55,102 nt of DNA. It comes from Thermoplasmata archaeon. Lineage in GTDB: Archaea; Thermoplasmatota; Thermoplasmata; UBA184. Under the pieces are notes generated by a model. That model was not told the DNA's origin. It saw nothing but the letters and a program-made list of their open reading frames with translations, and did no database searches. Shown in pieces: positions 15,591 through 22,803 of this stretch. Every line of letters starts with the position of its first letter. Position 1 is the stretch's first letter. Made by a program: the position numbers and the translations under genes. The DNA is taken from contig JAKAZU010000004.1 of NCBI GenBank assembly GCA_021826525.1, positions 1-55,102 of the forward strand. Reading direction: 5' to 3'.

Positions 15591-15821
15591 ATGACCCGGA
15601 CGTTTCTCCTCCTGCAGCTCGACAGCGAAGGCGCTCCGTACTCCGACATCGCCGAAGTGCTGCAGAACATGGGATTCCGACCCGAGATCCGCGGCTACGA
15701 CTTCGTCTACGACTGGGGCCGGACCGTCACCGTCCCGGAGTCGCTCGATCTCGCCGACCGAATCCACGCGGCGCTCCATGGAAAGCGCGTGGCCTTCCGC
15801 CTCGAGACGGCCGATGATTGA
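15591..15821 (+). CDS. Small conserved-looking protein of unknown function
   Basis: 76 residues, soluble, acidic ends. The start R-T-F-L-L-L-Q-L-D-S-E-G looks like a first beta strand, followed by an amphipathic helix (Y-S-D-I-A-E-V-L-Q-N-M-G-F), a strand pair (E-I-R-G-Y-D-F-V-Y-D-W-G) and a second helix (D-L-A-D-R-I-H-A-A-L) with a final strand (K-R-V-A-F-R-L-E-T). This is a plausible complete alpha-beta fold. I do not recognise the family. The regular secondary structure, its own TATA-like element at leaderless spacing and its position between tgtA and kae1 argue that it is real. Context suggests a link to tRNA modification, but that is only an inference. Confidence 0.7.
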   Translation: MTRTFLLLQLDSEGAPYSDIAEVLQNMGFRPEIRGYDFVYDWGRTVTVPESLDLADRIHAALHGKRVAFRLETADD

Positions 15822-15860
15822 GCGCGGTCTCCCGTCGGGGCGCGTCGGAGGGAGCGCGCC

Positions 15861-16874
15861 GTGACCGTACTGGGGATCGAATCGACCGCGCACACGTGCT
15901 CGATCGGGATCGTCGACGAGGGCGCGAAGGTCCTCGCGCTCGCCGGAGACATGTACAAGCCTCCGAAGGGGGGGATCCATCCGCGCGAGGCGGCGAACCA
16001 CCACGTAGAGATGCTTCCCGTGCTCCTCGAGCGCGCGCTGGCCGAGGCCCACGTCTCTCCGAAGGAGATCGACGGGATCGCCTTTGCGCAGGGACCGGGC
16101 CTCGGTCCCTGCCTGCGCGCGGGAGCCACGGTGGCGCGCGCACTGTCCCTCGCGTGGGACCGGCCGCTCCTCCCCGTGAACCATTGCGTCTCGCACATCG
16201 AGATCGCGCGAGTGCTCAGCGGTCTGGACGATCCGATGCTGCTGTACGCAAGCGGCGGCAACACCCAGGTCATTGCCTACGGTCGCGGCCGCTACCGGGT
16301 CCTCGGTGAAACGATCGACGTGGGCATCGGGAATTTCCTGGACAAGCTCTGGATCGCCCTAGGTGGGACCTTCCCGGGGGGCCCCCAGCTCGAAGCCGAA
16401 GCGAGGAAGGGCTCGAGCCTGTACCCTCTCCCGTATTCCGTGCATGGCATGGACGTTGCCTTCTCGGGACTGTTGACCGCGAGCCTCGCGCTGGCGAATC
16501 AGGGAGTCGCACGGGCGGACCTCGCCTTCTCGGTCGAGACCACCGCCTACGCGATGCTCACGGAGATTACGGAGCGTGCGCTGGCCCATCGCCAGATGAA
16601 GCATGTCGTGCTGGGCGGCGGGGTCGCCTGCAACGAACGGCTACGGAGCATGGTCCGTGCGATGGTCGAGGAGCGCGGCGGGACGATGTTCGCTCCACCG
16701 CGGAACCTGTGCGTCGACAACGGCGCGATGATCGCCTGGACCGGCGAACTCGCGCGACGCAGCGGCCTTGCCGTGCCCATCTCGGCCTCCGCGGTCGATC
16801 CGCGTCAACGAACCGACAAGGTCCGGGCCCCGTGGCGGGACCAAGGCGCCGGAGCGCTCCCCGGGGTTAACTAG
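15861..16874 (+). CDS. kae1: KEOPS complex catalytic subunit Kae1 (t6A37 synthesis)
   Basis: Kae1 transfers the threonylcarbamoyl group to A37 of ANN-decoding tRNAs. 337 residues with the ASKHA fold: L-G-I-E-S-T-A at the start, F-A-Q-G-P-G-L-G-P-C-L-R, the metal ligands H-C-V-S-H (His108, His112), S-G-G-N-T-Q, H-G-M-D-V-A-F-S-G-L, and C-V-D-N-G-A-M-I-A with the third metal ligand Asp. The GTG start is preceded by GGAGG at 9-nt spacing. There is no Bud32 kinase domain at the C terminus, although many archaea fuse the two; Bud32 must be encoded elsewhere. GTP- and tRNA-linked partners (Pcc1, Cgi121) are not in the window. Confidence 0.96.
   Translation: MTVLGIESTAHTCSIGIVDEGAKVLALAGDMYKPPKGGIHPREAANHHVEMLPVLLERALAEAHVSPKEIDGIAFAQGPGLGPCLRAGATVARALSLAWDRPLLPVNHCVSHIEIARVLSGLDDPMLLYASGGNTQVIAYGRGRYRVLGETIDVGIGNFLDKLWIALGGTFPGGPQLEAEARKGSSLYPLPYSVHGMDVAFSGLLTASLALANQGVARADLAFSVETTAYAMLTEITERALAHRQMKHVVLGGGVACNERLRSMVRAMVEERGGTMFAPPRNLCVDNGAMIAWTGELARRSGLAVPISASAVDPRQRTDKVRAPWRDQGAGALPGVN
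16865..16872 (+). promoter_or_regulatory. TATA-like element of the geranylgeranyl reductase gene
   Basis: GGTTAACT, in the last codons of kae1, is centred about 27 nt before the next ATG. Confidence 0.35.
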
Positions 16875-16894
16875 GCCTCTCGGCTCTTAGGCCC

Positions 16895-18124
16895 ATGGAC
16901 CGCGTCGATGTCCTGGTGGTAGGCGCGGGACCCGCCGGATCCACGGCGGCGTACCACCTCGCCCGCGCCGGGTACGATGTTCGAGTGCTCGAGGAGCACC
17001 CGCAGATCGGCCGGCCGGTTCAGTGTGCGGGCCTCGTGTCGCAACGCGTCCTAGATCTCGCGGGCTCGCGCAGCTCGGTCCGTCGGCCCGTCCACGGTGC
17101 GGCCGTGTTCGGACCATCCGGGGGGTCGATCGAGTTCCGGGCCCCAGAGGCCCGGGCGTATGCGATCGATCGAGCGGCGCTCGACCTCGAGCTCGCGGAC
17201 CGCGCGGTCCGCGCCGGAGCGCGGTTCGATGCCCGGGTCCGGTTCGACCGGCGCCAGGACGAGCGGGACGGGCGCGTCCTCATCGAGGCGACGCAGGATG
17301 GGTCGACCCGACGGGAGTACGCAGCACGCCTCGTGATCGGGGCGGACGGAGTGGCGAGCGCGGTCGCGCGTGCCTTCCGTCTGCGCCGGCCGGTCGAGAT
17401 CCTTCCGGCGTTCGAAGCCGAATTCGGCCGGAGCCCGGGCGATCCCGATCGGGTCGAAGTATACCTTTCCCGTACCTTCGCGCCCGGGCTGTTCGGCTGG
17501 TGGATCCCCGACGGTGCCGGCGGGGCGCGGGTCGGCGTCGCCGTGAACGCGGACGGGACGAGCGCGCGACGCTACTACGAGCGCATGCTCGAGTTCCTTT
17601 CCCGGCGTTTCGGGGCGCCGCTCCTGAACCCCACCAGCCACCTCGCGTCGGGGATCCCGATCGGGAACGTGCCGCGGACCTACGGGGACCGCGTCCTCCT
17701 CGTCGGCGACGCCGCCGCCCAGGTGAAGCCGCTCAGTGGCGGCGGGATATTCGCGGGCATGCGCTGCGCGGAGATTGCGGCCGGAGTGGGGATCGATGCG
17801 CTCGGAGCCGGCGACCTTTCCGCGCTGCGGCTGGCCGAGTACGATCGCGCGTGGCGAAACGAGTTCGGCGAAGAGTTCGGACGGGCTCTCGCACTCCGTC
17901 GGATCTTCACGCGGATGTCCGATGCGGACTTCGACCGGCTGGTCGAGACGCTACGCTCCTCCGATCTGCTGGGGACCATCGTCGCATTCGGGGACATCGA
18001 CTTCCCGACCCACGTCGTGCGCCGCCTGCTCGGGTCCTCGCCGTCGCTCGTGCGGCTCGTGCCGAAGGCTCTCGGCGCCTGGCTGCGGCCCCGTTCGGAG
18101 TATCAGGTCCCCGATCTCGCGTGA
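16895..18124 (+). CDS. Geranylgeranyl reductase family flavoprotein
   Basis: 409 residues. FAD-binding motif V-L-V-V-G-A-G-P-A-G-S-T-A-A is at the N terminus, followed by C-A-G-L-V-S (the family motif at the substrate channel), L-V-I-G-A-D-G-V-A-S-A-V in the middle, and G-D-A-A-A-Q-V-K-P-L-S-G-G-G-I, the second FAD motif with the catalytic-type Gly-rich turn. In archaea these enzymes saturate the isoprenoid chains of membrane lipids (digeranylgeranylglycerophospholipid reductase) or of quinone side chains. The specific substrate cannot be assigned. There is no lipid-biosynthesis neighbour. Confidence 0.9.
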   Translation: MDRVDVLVVGAGPAGSTAAYHLARAGYDVRVLEEHPQIGRPVQCAGLVSQRVLDLAGSRSSVRRPVHGAAVFGPSGGSIEFRAPEARAYAIDRAALDLELADRAVRAGARFDARVRFDRRQDERDGRVLIEATQDGSTRREYAARLVIGADGVASAVARAFRLRRPVEILPAFEAEFGRSPGDPDRVEVYLSRTFAPGLFGWWIPDGAGGARVGVAVNADGTSARRYYERMLEFLSRRFGAPLLNPTSHLASGIPIGNVPRTYGDRVLLVGDAAAQVKPLSGGGIFAGMRCAEIAAGVGIDALGAGDLSALRLAEYDRAWRNEFGEEFGRALALRRIFTRMSDADFDRLVETLRSSDLLGTIVAFGDIDFPTHVVRRLLGSSPSLVRLVPKALGAWLRPRSEYQVPDLA

Positions 18125-18855
18125 CGGCGCGTGCGGCGGAAATAGACGTACGCGCCGAATCCCGTGAGGACGAGCGCGACGGCGAGGATCACGTAGAGCG
18201 CGATATCGAGCGAAGACCCCGTCACTTGGATCGAGGTCTCCGGGAGCACCCCCGAGACGTTCAGAAGCTCAAGGGAGTGGCTCGTCAGCTCGGTCGTTCC
18301 GTTCGGTCCGGACGTCGCTTCGGCCCAGAGGGCCGCCGGGAACCAACCTCGCGACTCGAGGAGGTAGACCGTCCCGTTCGACCCGGTGAACCGTAGCGCG
18401 AAGCGGACGGCGTAGGCGCCGAGCGGCGTCACGCTCGAGGTGGTGACTCCCACGGTCCCTCGGGGAGAGATGCTGGCGCCGGCGGCGAGGCTCGCCCATG
18501 TGAAGTTCGCCCAGAGGCCGGCCGAGGTCGGCGTGCTCAGGACCGGTGGATCCGATAGGGTTCCCGAGCCGCTCGCCCCTCCGGGGAACGCGCTGAAATT
18601 GTAGAGTTGGAGGGAGAGCGATATCGCGCGGATCGTCCCGTTGAGAGGGTTGTGCAGCGTGAAGCTCATCGTGCCGGAGTCGCCGGCCGTAAGGGAAGGA
18701 GCCGAGACGTTGCCGACGAACCGGCTCCCAAGAGCCACCGGCAGCGTTGGGTTTGGCGCCCCCGACGTGGCGGGGAGGCTCACCACGATCGCCACGACGA
18801 CCGCCGCGACCCCCCAGGCCGCCGCCCGGCGCCCGTGCTCGGCGGGGCTACGCAC
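18103..18855 (-). CDS. Exported, C-terminally membrane-anchored protein of the BlaI/protease operon
   Basis: 250 residues from a GTG that overlaps the protease stop codon by 8 nt, so translation is probably coupled. The N terminus is a typical Sec signal (R-R-A-A-A-W then a hydrophobic run of V and A, ending A-T-S-G-A near residue 32). The mature part is beta-rich with N-G-T, N-F-S and N-F-T sequons; T-M-S-F-T-L-H-N-P resembles the first strand of CARDB/NEW3-like Ig domains. A single anchor helix (about 217-237) precedes a basic tail. The frame is also open further upstream, but that part lies inside the protease gene. The function is unknown; being the third gene of this unit it could be a sensor, a substrate of the protease, or a regulated surface protein. 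It overlaps the reductase gene tail-to-tail by 22 bp. Confidence 0.7.
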   Translation of the reverse strand: MRSPAEHGRRAAAWGVAAVVVAIVVSLPATSGAPNPTLPVALGSRFVGNVSAPSLTAGDSGTMSFTLHNPLNGTIRAISLSLQLYNFSAFPGGASGSGTLSDPPVLSTPTSAGLWANFTWASLAAGASISPRGTVGVTTSSVTPLGAYAVRFALRFTGSNGTVYLLESRGWFPAALWAEATSGPNGTTELTSHSLELLNVSGVLPETSIQVTGSSLDIALYVILAVALVLTGFGAYVYFRRTRRHARSGT

Positions 18856-19747
18856 CGCCGTCCTCCGGGATCGTCCCGGACTCGGCCCAGTGCACGAGGC
18901 GTTGGATCCGCTCGAGAGCGTGGCGCCGGCCGCGGGGGCCCCGGGCGCCGAGGAACGCGGCGGCGACGGTCGATCGGGGGTTCCCCCACTCCAGGGCCTT
19001 ATACAGCGCGCGGGCGAGGGCCAAGGGATGGCCGGTCGCCCGCACCGCGTCGCGGTCGGCACGCAGTTCCTCACGGCGGGACCAGAGACCGGAGAAGTAG
19101 TCCAGAACCGGGTCCCAGCGCATCAGCTGGGAGAATGTGCGGAAGAAAGTGAGGTAGCGGCCGTCGAGGTCGCGTACGTGCCCGAGCTCGTGCGCGAGGA
19201 CGGTCTCCGCTTCTTCGGGGCTCAGGATCGCCAAAAGAGGCCGCGAGATCAGGACCATCTCCCGTCGGAGGAACCCCGTTCCGGGGCGGTAGCTCAGCAG
19301 GGTGTAGGAGAACGCGTCGCCATGGGGCAGCTCGATGCAGAAGAGTTCGGTAGAACCCGCAGACTCGGCGAGGGACGAGGGCCAGGGGATCGGCTGCGAG
19401 CGGTAGAGCTTCAGGAACCCCCGCGCCACGATCTGGTTGAGGCCGAAGGCGATGCATAGGACCAAAAGCGCCCCAAGGCCCCCAAAGAGCCAGACGACCG
19501 TTCCCGAGAGGGAGATGATCGTCGGGGGTTGGCGCAATAGGCCTGCGAGGGCGGACCACCCTCCGTTCGCGACGACCCAGACGAGCGCGCTGGTGGCGAG
19601 GAACGCCCACAGTGCGACGAACGCAACGCCAAGACGGTGGACGATGGTCGATGAACGGTGCTGCCGGAGCGCGACGGCGATCGCCAAGCCCAAGGCTGCC
19701 CACGCAAGGACGGGAGTCAACAGGATCCCGGCCACCGGGACTTCCAT
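18848..19747 (-). CDS. Membrane metalloprotease, M56 (BlaR1-like) or M48 type
   Basis: 299 residues. Three hydrophobic helices (about 4-26, 38-61, 78-104) are followed by a cytosolic-type catalytic domain with H-E-L-G-H at 186-190 and the third zinc ligand in E-E-L-R-A-D about 38 residues later. M48 (HtpX/Ste24) and M56 (BlaR1/MecR1) families both show HExxH then E-x2-A/C-D. The short spacing, the H-x3-D-L-D after HExxH, and above all a BlaI/MecI-family repressor gene 23 nt upstream favour the M56 reading, in which the protease cleaves the repressor. No extracellular penicillin-binding sensor domain is attached. The chosen ATG starts exactly before the first membrane helix; a longer open frame upstream is a shadow of the blaI gene. 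Confidence 0.82.
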   Translation of the reverse strand: MEVPVAGILLTPVLAWAALGLAIAVALRQHRSSTIVHRLGVAFVALWAFLATSALVWVVANGGWSALAGLLRQPPTIISLSGTVVWLFGGLGALLVLCIAFGLNQIVARGFLKLYRSQPIPWPSSLAESAGSTELFCIELPHGDAFSYTLLSYRPGTGFLRREMVLISRPLLAILSPEEAETVLAHELGHVRDLDGRYLTFFRTFSQLMRWDPVLDYFSGLWSRREELRADRDAVRATGHPLALARALYKALEWGNPRSTVAAAFLGARGPRGRRHALERIQRLVHWAESGTIPEDGGA

Positions 19748-19770
19748 CGGTGCGCGACGACTCGTCGCAA

Positions 19771-20130
19771 CTACAAAAGCCCGAGGCGTCGGCGCAATTG
19801 GTCCGCCTCGGCGGGCTTGAGCTTCTCGATCTCTTCGTTCAGGTGAACGACGCCGGAGGGGCCGAACATCGTCACAACCCCCCGGAGAAGGTTCTGGAGG
19901 TACTTCCGCTCGAAGTCGACCGGTCGGTAAACGTATCGTTCCCCCCCGCGACACGTCTCTCGGCGACGCCTCACAAGGCCCTTATCGTACAGACGGGAAA
20001 GGATGGTCGCGACGGTGGTGTACGCGACCCGGGTCCCTTGCCGTTCGAGGTCGCTGCGGATCGTCCGCGCGGGGGCCTCCCCCCGCACGGAGAGCGAGCG
20101 AAGCACGTCGGATTCCAGCGCGCCCAACAT
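19771..20130 (-). CDS. BlaI/MecI/CopY-family winged-helix repressor
   Basis: 119 residues, the usual size of Penicillinase_R-family proteins. The N-terminal winged helix shows L-E-S-D-V-L-R-S-L, A-R-T-I-R-S-D-L, T-T-V-A-T-I-L-S-R-L-Y-D-K-G-L-V-R-R as recognition helix, and a wing with R-Y-V-Y-R-P-V. The C-terminal helical part (about 75-119) is the dimerisation domain, which in BlaI and MecI is cut by the membrane protease. It is the first gene of a three-gene unit with the M56/M48-type protease and an exported anchored protein. A TATA-like GGATTAAGG is 31 nt before the ATG. An operator could not be identified with confidence. Confidence 0.85.
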   Translation of the reverse strand: MLGALESDVLRSLSVRGEAPARTIRSDLERQGTRVAYTTVATILSRLYDKGLVRRRRETCRGGERYVYRPVDFERKYLQNLLRGVVTMFGPSGVVHLNEEIEKLKPAEADQLRRRLGLL

Positions 20131-20156
20131 CCTGGACTTCCATGGGCGGGACTTCG

Positions 20157-20165
20157 CCTTAATCC
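20157..20165 (-). promoter_or_regulatory. TATA-like element of the blaI-like operon
   Basis: GGATTAAGG on the minus strand, centred about 31 nt before the ATG at 20130. Confidence 0.4.
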
Positions 20166-20238
20166 CTCTGTGGGGTAGGAACGCACCAGTTCGTACGGCC
20201 GGTGCCCATTGGCGGCCCCACCTTCCGTGCCCTCCCTA

Positions 20239-20248
20239 GGGCTTATCC
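20239..20248 (+). promoter_or_regulatory. TATA-like element of the cystathionine beta-synthase unit
   Basis: GGGCTTATCC is centred about 28 nt before the GTG at 20271 and supports that start over the GTG at 20202. Confidence 0.4.
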
Positions 20249-20270
20249 CCACCGCTCGACTCCGCGCGGC

Positions 20271-21668
20271 GTGCCGCCCGAGCGATCGACTCCCCGCTCG
20301 ATCCTCGACCTGGTAGGGAATACGCCGGTCGTCCCGCTCCGGCGGGTCACGGCCGCATTGCCGTACCGCGTCCTCGCGAAGCTCGAGTTCCTCAACCCCG
20401 GCGGGAGCGTCAAGGACCGCATCGGAGCGACGATGGTCGATCGGGCGGAGGCCGCCGGCCTGCTCCGCCCCGGGGGGACCATCGTCGAGGCGACCAGCGG
20501 GAACACGGGGGTGGGCCTCGCGATGGTCGCTGCCGTCCGCGGCTACCGCGCGGTCTTCGTACTTCCCGACAAGATGAGCTCGGAGAAAATCCGGCTGTTG
20601 CGAGCCTTTGGAGCGAGGGTTGTCGTCACGCCGAGCGGGGTTCCACCGGATCACCCCATGAGCCACTATTCTGTCGCCCGTCGTCTTGCCGAGGAGATCC
20701 CAGGTGCATACTACCCGAACCAGTACGAGAACCCCGAGAACCCGGACACGCACTACCGTACCACGGGGCCCGAGATCGACCGCGACGGCGGCGAGACGCT
20801 CAGGGCGGTCGTGGGCACGGTCGGGACGGGAGGCACGATGAGCGGAATCGGCCGCTACTTCAAGGAACACCGGCCCGACGTTCGCATCGTGGCCGTGGAC
20901 CCCGTGGGCTCAATCCTCACCGAGTATGCTCGACACGGAACGGTCGGAACCGCGACGCCGTACCGGGTGGAAGGGATTGGCGAGGATAAGATCCCGCAGT
21001 CCGTCCAGTTCCAGTACCTCGACGAGTTTGTCCAGGTGGACGACCCGGAGTCGTTCCGGTATGCGCGTCGTCTCGCGCGGGAGGAGGGGCTCTTCGTAGG
21101 GGGGTCGTCCGGCTCGGCGGTCGCGGGAGCAGTTCGTTGGCTCGAGAGTCGCCCGATCCCCGAAGGTGCGACAGTCGTCGTGATCTTGCCGGATTCGGGA
21201 GACCGGTACCTGTCGAAGTTCTATTCGGACGAGTGGATGCGCGAGGAGGGCCTGCTCGATTCGACGGCGACTGCCCGGGAACTCGTCGCCCGCAAGTCCG
21301 TCCCCGCGCTCGTATCGGTCGAACCCACGACGACGGTGCGCGACGCCGTGGCCCTATTCGGCCAGCACGGTATCGGGCAGGTTCCGATCCTCGATGGGTC
21401 CAAGAATCTGGGGAGCGTCCAAGCCGAGGAGGTCCTGCGACGGCTCATGACCGACGACACCATGCTCGATCGGACCGTAAGCGCTCTCGCAACGCCCCCG
21501 TTCCGGGAAGTGCCCGAAGACGCCCCAGTCGCGGTGGTCCTCGAGACCTTGAGCCGGGAACGCGCGATCCTCCTGCGCGAGAGCCCGAGCGGAGGCATAG
21601 TCGGGCTCTTGACCCGGCATGACCTGGTGCGTTACCTTTCGGATGCCGGAGAACCACATGAGGTTTAG
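20271..21668 (+). CDS. Cystathionine beta-synthase (PLP domain plus CBS pair)
   Basis: Condenses serine (or an activated serine) with homocysteine to cystathionine. 465 residues. The fold II PLP core has I-L-D-L-V-G-N-T-P, the Schiff-base lysine in N-P-G-G-S-V-K-D-R, the S-G-N-T-G-V loop, G-T-G-G-T-M-S-G and S-G-S-A. The C-terminal ~120 residues form two CBS motifs (T-V-R-D-A-V-A-L-F with I-G-Q-V-P-I-L, and V-V-L-E-T-L with G-L-L-T-R-H-D-L), as in the eukaryotic enzyme but without the heme domain; they probably sense SAM or adenine nucleotides. An in-frame GTG 69 nt upstream would add a low-complexity stretch. The gene overlaps the next one by 11 nt. O-acetylserine sulfhydrylase activity is a possible alternative. 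Confidence 0.9.
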   Translation: MPPERSTPRSILDLVGNTPVVPLRRVTAALPYRVLAKLEFLNPGGSVKDRIGATMVDRAEAAGLLRPGGTIVEATSGNTGVGLAMVAAVRGYRAVFVLPDKMSSEKIRLLRAFGARVVVTPSGVPPDHPMSHYSVARRLAEEIPGAYYPNQYENPENPDTHYRTTGPEIDRDGGETLRAVVGTVGTGGTMSGIGRYFKEHRPDVRIVAVDPVGSILTEYARHGTVGTATPYRVEGIGEDKIPQSVQFQYLDEFVQVDDPESFRYARRLAREEGLFVGGSSGSAVAGAVRWLESRPIPEGATVVVILPDSGDRYLSKFYSDEWMREEGLLDSTATARELVARKSVPALVSVEPTTTVRDAVALFGQHGIGQVPILDGSKNLGSVQAEEVLRRLMTDDTMLDRTVSALATPPFREVPEDAPVAVVLETLSRERAILLRESPSGGIVGLLTRHDLVRYLSDAGEPHEV

Positions 21669-22800
21669 CACGCGCGCGATCCACGCCGGCCAGCCTCCGG
21701 AGGCGGTGACGGGAGCCGTGAACGTGCCGATCTTCCTCTCCACGACGTTCGCCCAAGCGTCGCCGGGGAAATCGAAGGGTTTCGTCTACGGCCGCACGGG
21801 CAATCCAACGCGCGCGGTGCTGGAACGCACGATCGCGGAGCTCGAGGGCGGTAAGGCCGGGCTCGCGTTCTCGAGCGGCCTCGGGGCCCTCGTGACCCTC
21901 GTCGAATCGTTCGGTAGCCACCAACGGATCGTCGCGATCGACGATGTCTACGGCGGCACGTGGCGCCTCCTCGATCATCATCACCGCAAGTTCGGCGTCG
22001 ACGTGGAGTTCGTCGACATGACGCGCATCGACTCGATTCGCGGGGCGTTGGCCCGGGCCCGGACCGATCTGGTTTACCTGGAGAGCCCGACGAACCCGCT
22101 GCTCCGGGTCGTCGATATCCGCGCGATCTCCCGGCTCTCCCACGCGGCCGGGGCGCGGGTCGCGGTCGATAACACGTTCGCGACCCCGGCGCTCCAGCGC
22201 CCGCTCGAGCTCGGCGCCGACATCGTCCTTCACTCGACGACCAAGTACCTTGGCGGCCACTCGGACGTCCTGGGCGGAGCCCTCGCGTTCCGAGACCCGC
22301 GGTTGGCCCGACGCTTCGCGTGGCTCCAGAACACGGTCGGCGCGGTGCCGAGCCCCGTCGACAGCTTCCTCATTCTCCGTGGGATCCATACGTTGGGGAT
22401 ACGAATGCGCGCGCACGAGGCGAGCGCGCGGGCCGTCGCCGAGGTCCTCGAGCGCTCGTCGAAGGTGCGAGCCACCTACTACCCGGGGCTGGCATCCCAC
22501 CCTCAGTATCGGATCGCGCGACGTCAGATGAGCGGGTTCGGAGGGATGGTCAGCTTCGAGCTCGCGAACGCCGGGGCCGCGGGCCGCTTTGCCCGCGCTT
22601 TGAGGATCTTCACGCTCGCCGAGAGTCTGGGCGGGGTCGAATCGCTCGCCGACCACCCCGCCTCGATGACCCACGCGAGCGTGCCTCCGGAGATTCGTCG
22701 CGCACGCGGCGTTCGGGACGGGCTCATCCGGCTGTCCTGCGGTATCGAGGACCCCGCCGATCTCGCGGACGATGTGGGGCGCGCCCTGCGACGGGTGTAG
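21658..22800 (+). CDS. Cystathionine gamma-lyase/gamma-synthase family enzyme
   Basis: A PLP enzyme of the Cys/Met metabolism family, 380 residues. Seen: F-S-T-R-A-I-H-A-G-Q at the N terminus, Y-G-R-T-G-N-P-T, F-S-S-G-L-G-A, V-D-N-T-F-A-T-P, and the PLP lysine in H-S-T-T-K-Y-L-G-G-H-S-D. The C-terminal part has L-A-E-S-L-G-G-V-E-S-L and the H-P-A-S-M-T-H substrate-binding segment. Lyase and synthase cannot be separated by motifs. Being coupled to cystathionine beta-synthase and followed by cysS favours the lyase direction, cystathionine to cysteine. The ATG lies inside the end of the preceding gene, giving translational coupling. Confidence 0.92.
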   Translation: MRFSTRAIHAGQPPEAVTGAVNVPIFLSTTFAQASPGKSKGFVYGRTGNPTRAVLERTIAELEGGKAGLAFSSGLGALVTLVESFGSHQRIVAIDDVYGGTWRLLDHHHRKFGVDVEFVDMTRIDSIRGALARARTDLVYLESPTNPLLRVVDIRAISRLSHAAGARVAVDNTFATPALQRPLELGADIVLHSTTKYLGGHSDVLGGALAFRDPRLARRFAWLQNTVGAVPSPVDSFLILRGIHTLGIRMRAHEASARAVAEVLERSSKVRATYYPGLASHPQYRIARRQMSGFGGMVSFELANAGAAGRFARALRIFTLAESLGGVESLADHPASMTHASVPPEIRRARGVRDGLIRLSCGIEDPADLADDVGRALRRV

Positions 22801-22803
22801 CGG

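Noticed and set aside
18848..20130. A genuine beta-lactam resistance system
   Set aside because: The repressor and protease resemble BlaI and BlaR1, but there is no penicillin-binding sensor domain and no beta-lactamase gene; only the signalling plan is similar.
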